From the NCBI RefSeq assembly GCF_002075885.1, contig NZ_MDET01000045.1, positions 62,001-126,000 on the forward strand: DNA of 64,000 bases. Direction: 5' to 3'. Position numbers and translations under genes: made by a program. The notes beneath the pieces are model-generated. The model was not told where the DNA came from, did not search any database, and saw nothing but the letters and a program-made list of their open reading frames with translations. Source of the stretch: Manganibacter manganicus. Its GTDB lineage: Bacteria > Pseudomonadota > Alphaproteobacteria > Rhizobiales > Rhizobiaceae. Of the stretch, positions 7,670-16,763 are shown piece by piece. Within the stretch, counting starts at the first letter, position 1. Each line of letters begins with the position of its first letter.

Positions 7670-9439
7670 GTGACCGATATCCGCGATTTCATCCGCGCCG
7701 GCCGCGCCGAACTCAAGGCGACGCTGATCGTCAGCGGCGGGACGCTTGTCAATGTCACCTCGGAGGAAATCTATCCGGCGGATGTCGCAATCTACCAGGA
7801 TCGTATCGTTGCCGTCGGCGACGTGTCCGATTATCGCGGACCTGAGACCGAGATCGTCGACGCTACCGACCATTACCTTTGCCCCGGCATGATCGACGGC
7901 CATCTGCATGTCGAATGCTCGAAGATGTCGGTCACCAGCTTCGCCAAGGCGGTGGTGCCGCTCGGCACAACCTCGATCATCTCCGGACTCGACCAGATCC
8001 TCGTGGTGTCGGGGCTCGAAGGCGCGCGCGAATTCCTTGACGAGGCGAAAGCCTCGCCCCTGAAGATATTCTGGGGCGCACCCTGCAAGACGCCCTACAC
8101 GCTGCCGCGCTCCAATGTCGGCTATTATTTCGGCCCCGACGACCATCTCGCCACCCATTCCTGGCCCGAATGCGTCGGTATATGGGAGACGGTGCGCGAA
8201 TTCGTCGACACGATGGACGATGACGTGCTGGCCGCGATTGAGCTTGCGGAGAAGACCAGGCTCCCGATCCTCGGCTGCTCGCCCATGTGCCGAGGCCACA
8301 AGCTCAACAGCTATCTGCAGGCTGGCGTGCGCGCCGACCACGAGAGCTACGACGCCGAGGAGATGCTGGAGAAGCTGCGCAAGGGCATGCATGTCGTGGT
8401 GCGCGAATCCTCGATCTCGCATTTCCTGACCGAGAATCTGCGCATCGTCACGGAAATGGGCATCACCGCCACCGGCCGCATCAGCTTCTGCACCGACGAC
8501 GTCGTTGCCAGTGACATCCTCGAGCGCGGCCATCTCGACAACATGGTGCGCATGGCGATCCGCATGGGTGTGCCGCCGCTCACCGCGATCCAGATGGCGA
8601 CGATCAACGGCGCCGAGGCGCTGAAGATCGCAAACAAGGTCGGCTCGATCTCGCCAGGGCTTGCGGCCGACATATTGCTGGTCAAGGACCTCGATGATTT
8701 CCGCGTCTCGACGGTCATCGCCAAGGGCAAGCTGGCCGCCCGGAAGGGCGCGCTGGTCGCCGACCTGCCGCCACCACCGCGCAGCACGGCAATCACAAAG
8801 ACCTTCAAGGTCGATCGCGTGACGCGCGACGACTTGGTCGTGCGCGCCGATACTGCGGATGCCGAAATCCCGGTGCTGACGCTTGCCGTAACGCCTGACA
8901 AGATCTTCGTGCGCAAGCGCCGCGACGTCACGCTTCCCGTCCGCGACGGCATTGTCGAGGCCGATCCGGCAAAGGACGTGCAATATGTCTGCGTGGTCGA
9001 GCGCTACGGGAAAACGCGTAACCGACCGGTCGCCTTCACCTCCGGCTTCGGCCTGCGCTCCGGTGCATTGGCGACCTCGACCGCGCCCGACGACAACAAC
9101 ATCGTCTGCGTCGGCACCAATCCGGACGACATGGCGGCTGCCATCAATCACATCATCGACAATCAGGGCGGCCAGGTGGTCGTCGATGGCGGCAAGGTCA
9201 TTTCCTTCCTGCCGCTGCCCATAGGCGGCATCGTCTCCGATATCGAGCCACGGGAGATGGCCGGGAAGGAAAAGGCGCTGGACGAAGCTGCCAGGACCCT
9301 CGGCTGCGCCCTGCCCTGGCCCTTCATGTACATGTTCGTCCTGCAGATCACCGCAATTCCCGACTACGCCATAACCGATCTCGGGGCGATCGATTGCGTG
9401 CGGCTCAAGGTCGTGGACCCGCTAAAGCCTGCCGCCTGA
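7670..9439 (+). CDS. Adenine deaminase-family amidohydrolase, divergent paralogue
   Basis: A 589-residue protein of the adenine deaminase family with full-length architecture. It keeps the first-strand metal motif (HLHVEC), GIWET in place of GLGE, the LNSYLQAGVRADHES segment and FCTDD. It lacks the PHEIANV motif, where SGLDQILVVSG stands instead. It also lacks the C-terminal HDSH motif, which reads PDDN. The start is GTG 7670 behind CAGGGGGA. It is the first gene of the unit ending with the BMP-type importer. It probably deaminates a related base or nucleoside, or is a low-activity variant; true adenine deaminase activity should not be assumed. Confidence 0.82.
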   Translation: MTDIRDFIRAGRAELKATLIVSGGTLVNVTSEEIYPADVAIYQDRIVAVGDVSDYRGPETEIVDATDHYLCPGMIDGHLHVECSKMSVTSFAKAVVPLGTTSIISGLDQILVVSGLEGAREFLDEAKASPLKIFWGAPCKTPYTLPRSNVGYYFGPDDHLATHSWPECVGIWETVREFVDTMDDDVLAAIELAEKTRLPILGCSPMCRGHKLNSYLQAGVRADHESYDAEEMLEKLRKGMHVVVRESSISHFLTENLRIVTEMGITATGRISFCTDDVVASDILERGHLDNMVRMAIRMGVPPLTAIQMATINGAEALKIANKVGSISPGLAADILLVKDLDDFRVSTVIAKGKLAARKGALVADLPPPPRSTAITKTFKVDRVTRDDLVVRADTADAEIPVLTLAVTPDKIFVRKRRDVTLPVRDGIVEADPAKDVQYVCVVERYGKTRNRPVAFTSGFGLRSGALATSTAPDDNNIVCVGTNPDDMAAAINHIIDNQGGQVVVDGGKVISFLPLPIGGIVSDIEPREMAGKEKALDEAARTLGCALPWPFMYMFVLQITAIPDYAITDLGAIDCVRLKVVDPLKPAA

Positions 9440-9465
9440 GCCGTAGCAACAAAGGGAGGAACGAC

Positions 9466-10479
9466 ATGCTGAAGACAGTGGGACTTGCCCTCGCCATGCT
9501 GGCGGGACTGTCATTCGCGGCCGGCGATGCTTTCGCCGAAGAGCCGACGAAGCTGAAGATTGCCGGTATCCTTTCGGCCGGCAAGGAGGCGCCTTGGGAG
9601 ACCTCCTTCGTCAACTCGATGAACCGCGTCATAGCGGCCAAGCCGCATGGGCTCGACATCGAGGTGAACTACACCGAAAACGTCTACGACAATGCCGAGC
9701 AGGTCTTTCGCACCTATGCCCAGACCGGCGAATACGATATTCTTTTCGGCGATACCGCCTATGTCGACGCGATCGAGGCGTTGAAGGACGAATTTCCCGA
9801 AACCATGTTCGTGATGTCCGGCTCCGGCAATCACGGGCTCGGCGGCAATGCCTACTGGATCTTCATCCATGCGCACGAGCCGGCCTATGTCATGGGCCAG
9901 TTCGCAGGCAAGCTGACCAAGTCGAACGTCATCGGCGCCATATCGACCTTCCCGGCGGAGGACACGAACGACCAGATCAACGCCTTCTTCCAGGGTGCGC
10001 GCGACGTAAACCCGGAGGTCAAGGCGAAGATGACCTTCATCCAGTCGTGGTTCGATCCGACCAAGTCCAACGAGGCGACGTCAGCCCAGATTGCCGCCGG
10101 CGCCGACATGATCTACCAGATGTCGGGCGCCTTCGAAGTCTGCGAGGAACGGCAGATCGGCTGCTTCGGCAATTATGTCGACATGTCGAAGGTGGCGCCG
10201 AAATCGATCGTCGCGTCCACGATCGTCAAATGGGATCCGCACATCAACTGGATCATCGACCAATGGTGGAAGGCCAAGACCACCGATGCCGAGTTCGACG
10301 CGCCGATGAAGCCGAAATGGTTTCCCTGGTCCGAAGGCTCCGGCGACCTGGTCGTCAATCCGGCCTGGAAGGACAAGATTCCGGCAGACGTGCTCGCGCT
10401 TGCCAAAAAGACCGAAGAGGCGATCAAGAACGGCGAGAAGAAGATCGAACTCGACATGAGTGAGCCCAAGGCCGAATAG
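9466..10479 (+). CDS. BMP-family ABC transporter substrate-binding protein
   Basis: A 337-residue periplasmic binding protein of the basic membrane protein (BMP/Med) family, whose characterised members bind purine nucleosides. Residues 1-23 form a Sec signal ending in DAFA-EE. The mature domain has the GAISTFPAEDTNDQINAF segment and the two-lobe fold. ATG 9466 follows AAGGGAGGA at 9451-9459. Encoded 26 bp after the deaminase paralogue and before the ATPase and permease genes, it supplies the ligand-recognition component of the importer. The ligand is inferred to be a purine base or nucleoside because both deaminases are adjacent. Confidence 0.9.
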   Translation: MLKTVGLALAMLAGLSFAAGDAFAEEPTKLKIAGILSAGKEAPWETSFVNSMNRVIAAKPHGLDIEVNYTENVYDNAEQVFRTYAQTGEYDILFGDTAYVDAIEALKDEFPETMFVMSGSGNHGLGGNAYWIFIHAHEPAYVMGQFAGKLTKSNVIGAISTFPAEDTNDQINAFFQGARDVNPEVKAKMTFIQSWFDPTKSNEATSAQIAAGADMIYQMSGAFEVCEERQIGCFGNYVDMSKVAPKSIVASTIVKWDPHINWIIDQWWKAKTTDAEFDAPMKPKWFPWSEGSGDLVVNPAWKDKIPADVLALAKKTEEAIKNGEKKIELDMSEPKAE

Positions 10480-10501
10480 CCGGGCAGCGAGCGGGGTTCC
10501 G

Positions 10502-12028
10502 ATGGATACGACCACGCCGGCGAGGCTCTCCGTCCGCCACCTGACCAAGAGCTTCGGCCAGATGGTGGCAAACCAGGATATCTCACTTGATATCCTGGCG
10601 GGCGAGTTGCACTGCCTGCTCGGTGAAAACGGGGCCGGCAAGTCGACCCTTTCCTCCTGTCTTTACGGCCTCTACCAGCCGGATGAAGGCGAGATCCGGA
10701 TCGACGGCGCGCCCGTCGATCTCAACTCGCCGGGAGACGCGATCCGTGCCGGCATCGGCATGGTGCATCAGCATTTCGTGCTCGTGCCGACTTTCACGGT
10801 GCTGGAGAACATCGCCGTCGGCACCGGTTCCGGGCTTTCGCTCGACCGCCGCAGCGCACTGCGGCGCATCGCTGTGATCTGCGAAGAATACGATATCCCG
10901 CTTGCCCCCGACCGGTTGGCGGGCGACCTGTCGGTCGGCGAGCAGCAATGGGTGGAAATCGTCAAGGCGCTCTATACGGGCGCGCGGCTCCTGATCCTCG
11001 ACGAGCCGACGGCGGTACTGACGCCCGACGAGTCGCGCAAGCTTTTCGCCGTCATCCGCCGTCTGATCGATGACGGCATCTCGGTCATGCTCATCAGCCA
11101 CAAGATGACGGAGGTCATGCAGTCCGACCGCGTCAGCGTGTTGCGCAAGGGTCGGCTGGTTGCGACCGTCAAAACCGCGGAGGTGACGCGCGACAAGCTG
11201 ACTGCCATGATGATCGGCGGCCAGCCGCCTTCCGCCGCACGCGCCCAACGCGACACGGTAGGCAGCGGACAGGTCTTGTCTGTGCGCGATCTCACCCTCT
11301 CGCGCGACGGCAGACCGGCGCTCGGCGAGGTTTCCTTCGATCTCGCGGCAGGCGAGATTCTCGGCATAGCCGGCGTATCCGGCAATGGACAGGACGATAT
11401 CTTCGAATGCCTGGCTGGCCTGACGACGCCGGATTCCGGCTCGATCGCCATCGAGGGCAAGGCGCTTCTGCACGCCTCCCCCGCCGAGATGGCGGGGCGC
11501 GGCGTCGGCTACGTCCCAAGCGACCGCTTCCGCGACGGGCTGGTTTCGGATTTGACCATTGCGGAGAACCTGACGCTCGGCCAGCAATGGAGTTCGCGCT
11601 GGCGTAAGGGTCCTCTGCTCGACCGAACCGCACTCGATACAAACGCCGAAACCGCTATCGCCGATTACGCGATCGCCGCGCCCGGTCCCTCGGCGCGCTG
11701 CGGCAAGCTTTCCGGGGGCAACGCGCAGAAGGTGATACTGGCGCGCGAATTCGCCAAGGCGCGGCGCATCCTTCTCTGCAACCAGCCGACGCGCGGCCTC
11801 GATGTCGGCGCGGTCGGCTTCGTGCACCGTGAATTACAGCGCAAGCGCGACGAGGGCTGCGCCATCCTGCTCGCCAGCGAGGAACTCGACGACCTTTTCC
11901 AGCTCGCCGATCGCATTATGGTCATGTTCCGCGGCCGCGTGATGGCTACGCTCGACACACAGGCGGCGACCTATGAACAGGTCGGGCATCTAATGGCCGG
12001 GCAAGAAAAGCAGGCGGCCGCCGCATGA
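10502..12028 (+). CDS. ABC transporter ATP-binding protein, two fused ATPase domains (nucleoside type)
   Basis: A 508-residue double ATPase energising the BMP-type importer. The first domain has Walker A GENGAGKST (41-49), a signature LSVGEQQWVEI and Walker B LLILDEPTAV. The second has the degenerate Walker A GVSGNGQDD, a signature LSGGNAQKV and LLCNQPTRGLD. Asymmetry of this kind is normal for the sugar/nucleoside RbsA-like family. ATG 10502 is chosen because alignment begins there and GAGCGGGG precedes it. Its stop overlaps the next gene by 4 nt. Confidence 0.92.
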   Translation: MDTTTPARLSVRHLTKSFGQMVANQDISLDILAGELHCLLGENGAGKSTLSSCLYGLYQPDEGEIRIDGAPVDLNSPGDAIRAGIGMVHQHFVLVPTFTVLENIAVGTGSGLSLDRRSALRRIAVICEEYDIPLAPDRLAGDLSVGEQQWVEIVKALYTGARLLILDEPTAVLTPDESRKLFAVIRRLIDDGISVMLISHKMTEVMQSDRVSVLRKGRLVATVKTAEVTRDKLTAMMIGGQPPSAARAQRDTVGSGQVLSVRDLTLSRDGRPALGEVSFDLAAGEILGIAGVSGNGQDDIFECLAGLTTPDSGSIAIEGKALLHASPAEMAGRGVGYVPSDRFRDGLVSDLTIAENLTLGQQWSSRWRKGPLLDRTALDTNAETAIADYAIAAPGPSARCGKLSGGNAQKVILAREFAKARRILLCNQPTRGLDVGAVGFVHRELQRKRDEGCAILLASEELDDLFQLADRIMVMFRGRVMATLDTQAATYEQVGHLMAGQEKQAAAA

Positions 12029-13107
12029 GCGCCATCACGCTCGCCGCATGGCGCCTGGAACGCCGCCGCGAGCAACGGCCGGGCGCCCGCTTCGTCGGGC
12101 TTGCGGTGGCGCTTGCCGGCGCCCTTATCCTTTGCAGCCTGCTTTTCGTCGCGGCGGGCGCCAGTCCGCTGCACGCTTTCTCCGCTCTCCTGAAAGGCAG
12201 CTTCGGTTCGCTGCGAGCCACCGGCGAGACGCTGGTCAAGGCGACGCCGCTGATCTTCACCGGACTTGCCGCATGCGTCGCCTTCCGTGCCCGCATCTGG
12301 AACATCGGCGCCGAAGGCCAGGTCTTCGCCGGCGCCATGTGCGCATTCTGGATCCAGCACAATCTCGCCGGCTTCCCGGCGGCAGTTCAACTCCCGGTGA
12401 TCGTGATCGCCAGCATCGTCGGCGGCGCGCTCTATGCCGGGATCGCCGCGGTGTTGAAGACACGCTTCTCTGTCGACGAGGTGATCTCGACGGTGATGCT
12501 CAACTACATCATCGTCTATGTGCTCTCGCTCCTGCTGCTCAACGGTCCATGGAGCGAGGCCGGCGGCTTCTTCGAGCAGACGGCAAGGATAGACAAGAGC
12601 GCCTGGCTGCCGGTGCTCCTTTCCGGCACGCGGCTGCATGCCGGCTTCCTGCTGGCGCTGGCGGCCGCGGTGCTCGTGCAGATCCTGCTTTCGCGAACGC
12701 CGCTAGGCTATGAGATCAAGGCCGCCGGTTCCAATCTGCGCGCACTCGAGGTGCAGGGCACGAATGTCCGCCGCGTCATCCTCGTCGTGCTGCTGGTTTC
12801 CGGCGCGCTTGCCGGGCTCGCCGGCATCACCGAGGTCTATGGCGTACATCACCGGCTGAAGGCCGGCGCCATCATGGGATACGGCTATACCGGCATCATC
12901 GTCGCTATCCTCGGCCAGCTCCACCCGGCAGGCATCGTCGTGGCGGCGATCCTGTTCGGCGCGCTGGTCAACGGGGGGACTCTGATGCAGATCGAGACCG
13001 GCGTCCCCTCCGCCTTGATCTATGCCATCGAGGCGATCCTGCTGCTCTTCTTCCTCGGCGGCTGGTCGGCCTGCAATTTCCGCCTCAGGAGGGTGCGCCA
13101 TGCTTGA
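12025..13107 (+). CDS. ABC transporter permease (nucleoside/BMP-type system), first subunit
   Basis: A 360-residue inner-membrane permease of the BPD_transp_2 family. After a short basic N-terminus come eight or more hydrophobic segments. The conserved cytoplasmic stretch GYEIKAAGSNLRALEVQG, which contacts the ATPase, is near residues 230-247. ATGA overlap with the ATPase gene and an 8-nt overlap with the next permease gene indicate one operon with coupled translation. Confidence 0.9.
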   Translation: MSAITLAAWRLERRREQRPGARFVGLAVALAGALILCSLLFVAAGASPLHAFSALLKGSFGSLRATGETLVKATPLIFTGLAACVAFRARIWNIGAEGQVFAGAMCAFWIQHNLAGFPAAVQLPVIVIASIVGGALYAGIAAVLKTRFSVDEVISTVMLNYIIVYVLSLLLLNGPWSEAGGFFEQTARIDKSAWLPVLLSGTRLHAGFLLALAAAVLVQILLSRTPLGYEIKAAGSNLRALEVQGTNVRRVILVVLLVSGALAGLAGITEVYGVHHRLKAGAIMGYGYTGIIVAILGQLHPAGIVVAAILFGALVNGGTLMQIETGVPSALIYAIEAILLLFFLGGWSACNFRLRRVRHA

Positions 13108-14038
13108 CCAGCTCCTGCAGGCCTCGATTCTGGCCAGTATCGCCGCCGCCACCATCCGCATAGCCACGCCATTGCTTCTTGCCGCAATCGGCGAGCTCGT
13201 CGCAGAACGCAGCGGCGTCTACAATATGGGCGTTGAAGGCATGATGCTGATGGGCGCCTTCATCGGCTATCTGGCGGCCTATGAGAGCGGCTCGCTCTGG
13301 TTCGGCGTCTTCGCCGCTGCTCTCACCGGCGGCCTCATGGCCCTGGTCTTCGCGATCATGACAATCACGCTCAAAGTCGAGCAGATCGTAACGGGCCTTG
13401 CGCTCAACCTGCTCGGCGCCGGCCTTTCCAATTATTGGCTGCGCGCTGCCTTCGCCGGCGAGGGCAAGACGCCCGTAATCCCCCATTTCTCCGATGTGCC
13501 GATTCCGGGTCTGAGCGAGTTGCCGCTCGTCGGTCCGATCCTGTTCGACCAGCGCGTGCTCACCTATCTTGCCTTCCTGCTCGTCCCTGTGGTCTGGTTC
13601 TTCCTGTTCCGGACCCGCTACGGGCTGATCGTGCGCTGCGCCGGCGAGAACCCGAAGGCACTCGACGTAAAAGGCGTTGGGGTCGCTCCGGTGCAATATG
13701 CCGCCGTGATCTTCGGTGGGATCATGGCCGGAATCGGCGGCGCATTCCTGTCGGTCGGCTCCGCCGCCCGTTTCGTGCCGGACATGACCAACGGGCGCGG
13801 CTGGCTCGTGATCATCATCGTCATCGCCGGCCTGTGGCGGCCATGGCCGGTGCTTGTCGCGACGCTGGCCTTTTCGCTGCTCGATGCATTGCAACTCCAG
13901 ATCCAGGGCATCGGCCTAGACGTCCCCTATCAGTTACTGCTGATGATGCCCTATGTGGTGGCGATCGTCGCACTTGCGATCCGCCCCTCGCGCGGCGGTG
14001 CCCCCGCTACCCTCGGTGTGCCTTATCTGCGCGAGTGA
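13100..14038 (+). CDS. ABC transporter permease (nucleoside/BMP-type system), second subunit
   Basis: A 312-residue partner permease of the same family. The early segment VAERSGVYNMGVEGMMLMGA is typical of the second subunit of BMP-type importers, and RCAGENPKALDVKGV is the ATPase-contacting loop. ATG 13100 is preferred because AGGAGGG lies at 13087-13093 and the preceding gene ends at 13107. It is the last gene of the importer operon; the next gene is convergent. Confidence 0.9.
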   Translation: MLDQLLQASILASIAAATIRIATPLLLAAIGELVAERSGVYNMGVEGMMLMGAFIGYLAAYESGSLWFGVFAAALTGGLMALVFAIMTITLKVEQIVTGLALNLLGAGLSNYWLRAAFAGEGKTPVIPHFSDVPIPGLSELPLVGPILFDQRVLTYLAFLLVPVVWFFLFRTRYGLIVRCAGENPKALDVKGVGVAPVQYAAVIFGGIMAGIGGAFLSVGSAARFVPDMTNGRGWLVIIIVIAGLWRPWPVLVATLAFSLLDALQLQIQGIGLDVPYQLLLMMPYVVAIVALAIRPSRGGAPATLGVPYLRE

Positions 14039-14154
14039 CGGCTTCGGAATGAACCGTCAGCCGGCCCAGGCGTTACAGCACCGTTGGGAGACTGCCGGCG
14101 GAGCGACCGACATTGGGCGCGCAATAGCCAGGCGACTTCGTGTTCGGCTCCGGT

Positions 14155-15051
14155 TCAGCCGATGTCCAGCCGAGGCCTGATCGTCTCGATCAGCCAATCG
14201 ACGAACACGCGCACGCGCGGGGAAAGCTGACGGTTGCTCGGGTAAAGCACCGACAAGGGTGTCGGCGTCGGCGCAAAATCGGCGAGTACCTCGACCAGCG
14301 CGCCACTCGCCAGGTCGTCGGCAAAACGATAACCGGGCGCTTGGGAGAGCCCCAGGCCGAACCGCGCGGCCGCCGCGCTGGTATCAGCGCCACCGACCAG
14401 CACGCGCGCCGGCAAGGCTATCTCGATAACGCCGCCATCGCGCGTAAACTCGAGCGGAAGCGGCTGGCCCGTGCGTGACGAGACGAAGCCGATCATCCGA
14501 TGGCCATCCAGTTCGTCCGGGGTAAGCGGTGTCCCGTGTTTTGCGAGATAGGCAGGACTCGCGACGGTGATCTCCTCCATCATGCCCAGTCGCCGGACCA
14601 CCATGTCGCTATCGACCAACTCGCCGGCACGTACGACGCAATCCACGCCCTCGCGCACCAGATCGACGAAGCGCTCACCTTCGCCGAGATGGACGGTCAA
14701 CTTTGGATGTCGCGCCAGGAAATCGGGCAGTGCCGGCAGCAATACCGTGCGGGCGAGGTGGCCGACGACATCGACACGGACCACCCCGGCAACCGCGCCG
14801 CCGGCACCTCGATCCGCATCCTCGAGATCGGCGAGGATGGCGACGCAGCGATGGTAATAGGCTTCACCCTCGACCGTAGGCTGAACGTGGCGGGTGGAAC
14901 GCTGCAGAAGCCGTGTGCCGAGCCGCGCCTCCAGAGCCTTGATGGCGGCGGTCGCGACCGGCCGCGAAACGCCGCAATCCGCCGCGGCCGCGCTGAAGCT
15001 GCTTCGTTCGACGATGCGGACGAAAAGATTGAGCGTAGCGAGCCGATCCAT
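14155..15051 (-). CDS. LysR-family transcriptional regulator
   Basis: A 298-residue regulator of usual length. The N-terminal helix-turn-helix includes LFVRIVERSSFSAAAADCGV and VATAAIKALEARLGTRLL, followed by a LysR substrate-binding domain of the subgroup that often controls a divergent oxidoreductase. ATG 15051 is chosen over an upstream TTG because it begins at the standard MDRL start of the family. It is divergent from the SDR gene across about 100 bp and probably regulates it. The effector is unknown. Confidence 0.85.
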   Translation of the reverse strand: MDRLATLNLFVRIVERSSFSAAAADCGVSRPVATAAIKALEARLGTRLLQRSTRHVQPTVEGEAYYHRCVAILADLEDADRGAGGAVAGVVRVDVVGHLARTVLLPALPDFLARHPKLTVHLGEGERFVDLVREGVDCVVRAGELVDSDMVVRRLGMMEEITVASPAYLAKHGTPLTPDELDGHRMIGFVSSRTGQPLPLEFTRDGGVIEIALPARVLVGGADTSAAAARFGLGLSQAPGYRFADDLASGALVEVLADFAPTPTPLSVLYPSNRQLSPRVRVFVDWLIETIRPRLDIG

Positions 15052-15151
15052 GCGGATTATTCTATCCTGCAAAACAATGCTGACGGGAAGCGCGATCTAA
15101 TCATGGTTGGCATGAATATTACATTAGGATCCTGACAGAATGGAGATTCCC

Positions 15152-15910
15152 ATGCCAACATTCCCAATCGCGCTGGTCACCGGTGGCAGCCGCGGTCTCG
15201 GCCGCTCGACCGTGGAGGCGCTCGCGCGCCGCGGCGTATCGTCGATCCTGACCTACAACAGCAACCGAGCCGCCGCCGATGAGGTGGTGGCGGCAGTCCA
15301 GCAAGCCGGCGCACGCGCGGTCGCGTTGCAACTCGACACCGGCGACACGGGCGCGTTTCCCGGTTTCGCCGACAAAGTTCGGAGCGTTCTCGACGAATGG
15401 GTGGCGGAACGCTTCGACTTCCTCGTCAACATGGCCGGCACATCGCATAGCGGCCTGATCAACGAGGTGAATGAAGAGGATTTCGATGCGGCCTACCGCA
15501 TCCACCTCAAGGGCCCGTTCTTCCTGACGCAGACATTGCTGCCGCTGATCGCGGATGGAGGCAGGATCGTGAACATCTCCTCCGGCCTGACCCGCATCAT
15601 CTATCCCGGCCGCATCGCCTATGGCTCGATGAAGGGCGCGGTCGAGGTGATGACCCGCTACATGGCCAAGGAACTCGGACCGCGCCGCATCGCCGTCAAT
15701 ACCGTCGCGCCGGGCGCCATCCAGACCGACTTCTCAGGTGGCGCGGTGCGCGACAACCCGGAGGTGGCCCGGCACATTGCCGAGGCGACCGCGCTCGGTC
15801 GCCCTGGCCTCCCCGACGACATCGGTCCGATGATCGCGTCGCTTCTTTCGGAAGACAATCGCTGGGTGAACGCTCAACGTATCGAGGTCTCGGGCGGGCA
15901 GGCGATCTAG
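15152..15910 (+). CDS. SDR-family NAD(P)-dependent oxidoreductase
   Basis: A 252-residue classical short-chain dehydrogenase/reductase. The nucleotide-binding TGGSRGLG is near residues 10-17. NMAG replaces the common NNAG. A catalytic Ser (NISSG) and YxxxK (YGSMK) are present, and the C-terminal SGGQAI is usual. ATG 15152 is preferred because GGAGA lies 5 nt upstream; an ATG 12 nt earlier has no clear site. The substrate cannot be predicted. The stop codon TAG is built across the junction with the truncated repeat element that starts at 15910. It is probably controlled by the divergent LysR gene. Confidence 0.85.
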   Translation: MPTFPIALVTGGSRGLGRSTVEALARRGVSSILTYNSNRAAADEVVAAVQQAGARAVALQLDTGDTGAFPGFADKVRSVLDEWVAERFDFLVNMAGTSHSGLINEVNEEDFDAAYRIHLKGPFFLTQTLLPLIADGGRIVNISSGLTRIIYPGRIAYGSMKGAVEVMTRYMAKELGPRRIAVNTVAPGAIQTDFSGGAVRDNPEVARHIAEATALGRPGLPDDIGPMIASLLSEDNRWVNAQRIEVSGGQAI

Positions 15911-15990
15911 GGTCAGGACCATCAATATGATCGAAATGGCGCCTGAAACGGCAAAGAGATGCAAGAAGAAGCGCGAAGAGCGGGGGAGCT
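15910..15990. mobile_element. Truncated copy of the MITE-like element found at 32214-32477
   Basis: Starting directly after TA at the end of the SDR gene, these roughly 80 bp match the right-hand end of the complete element in inverted orientation. They include the terminal GGGTCAGGACC, the GATCGAAATGG motif and the purine-rich GCAAGAAGAAGCGCGAAG stretch. Similarity fades over the next 20 bp and the other end is absent. It forms the SDR/DUF1801 intergenic junction and supplies both flanking stop codons. Confidence 0.75.
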
Positions 15991-16396
15991 ATCTCCGCTT
16001 CGAGCGGCTTCGGGCGGTGTTCAGGGCCAGCGCTTCGCGGATAAGCGCCGTCAATGCCGGCTCGTCGATGTCGTCGCCTTCATGAAGATCGATGGCGCGC
16101 CTTGTGTTCCCCTCAAGGCTGGAATTGAACAGACCTGAAGGATCCGGCAGCGAGGCGCCCTTGGCGAAGGTGAGTTTGACGGCGGTCTTGTAGGTTTCGC
16201 CGGTGCAGATGATGCCGGCATGCTCCCACACCGGAACCCCTCGCCATTTCCACTCCTCGACCACTTCGGGGTCGGCCCGCCGGATGACGGCGCGAACCCG
16301 TGAAAGCATCTCGCCGCGCCAGTCGCCCAGTTCCCGAATCCTGCCGTCTATGCGTTTCGATGGGGAGATGTCATCGTCGCCGCCGCTCTTGCTCAT
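15989..16396 (-). CDS. DUF1801 domain-containing protein (YdhG/YobT-like)
   Basis: A 135-residue soluble protein of the DUF1801 family, whose biochemical role is not established. The recognisable core is EEWKWRGVPVWEHAGIICTGETYK followed by KLTFAKGASLPDP and LFNSSLEGNTRRAIDL. The C-terminal SRSKRR tail lies at the edge of the truncated MITE copy, so the last residues may derive from the element. It lies 29 bp downstream of the DUF190 gene on the same strand and may be read from the fluoride operon. Confidence 0.8.
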   Translation of the reverse strand: MSKSGGDDDISPSKRIDGRIRELGDWRGEMLSRVRAVIRRADPEVVEEWKWRGVPVWEHAGIICTGETYKTAVKLTFAKGASLPDPSGLFNSSLEGNTRRAIDLHEGDDIDEPALTALIREALALNTARSRSKRR

Positions 16397-16425
16397 GCTC
16401 TCTGTTCTCCGTTGATGACAAACCG

Positions 16426-16761
16426 TCAGGCTTTTGCACCGTATTGCAGCACCTGCAGCTTTTCCAGCGTCACCAGCCCGCTCGACATGATGCCTTCCAG
16501 AACCGGGAGGAAGGCGTTGATCCTTTCCTCGCTGTCGACGATCTCGACAATCAGCGGAAGGTCTTCCGACAGCCGCAGGATCTTGGCGGTGTGAAGCCGG
16601 CTCGAATGACCGAAACCCATGCCGCCGCGCAGTACCGTCGCGCCGGCAAGCTGCATTTCGCGAGCCTTGAGCACGATCGACTCGTAAAGCGGACGGCCAT
16701 CATCGCGGTCGTTCTCGCCAATGAATATCCGAAGAAGAACAGCTTGACGCGGGATCTGCAT
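16426..16761 (-). CDS. DUF190 (UPF0166) protein of the fluoride operon
   Basis: A 111-residue DUF190 protein, a small PII-like fold frequently encoded next to crcB. It carries RIFIGENDRDDGRPLYESIV, GATVLRGGMGFGH, SEDLPLIVEIVDS and a KLQVLQYG end. ATG 16761 is chosen because GGAGG is about 10 nt upstream and the family begins here. It directly follows the second crcB gene with 2 bp between them. A regulatory role in fluoride export is inferred from genome context. Confidence 0.87.
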   Translation of the reverse strand: MQIPRQAVLLRIFIGENDRDDGRPLYESIVLKAREMQLAGATVLRGGMGFGHSSRLHTAKILRLSEDLPLIVEIVDSEERINAFLPVLEGIMSSGLVTLEKLQVLQYGAKA

Positions 16762-16763
16762 GG

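Noticed and set aside
7514-9151. Minus-strand extension making the LysR gene appear 869 codons long
   Set aside because: The extra part is antisense to the second deaminase; the helix-turn-helix begins at ATG 7513.
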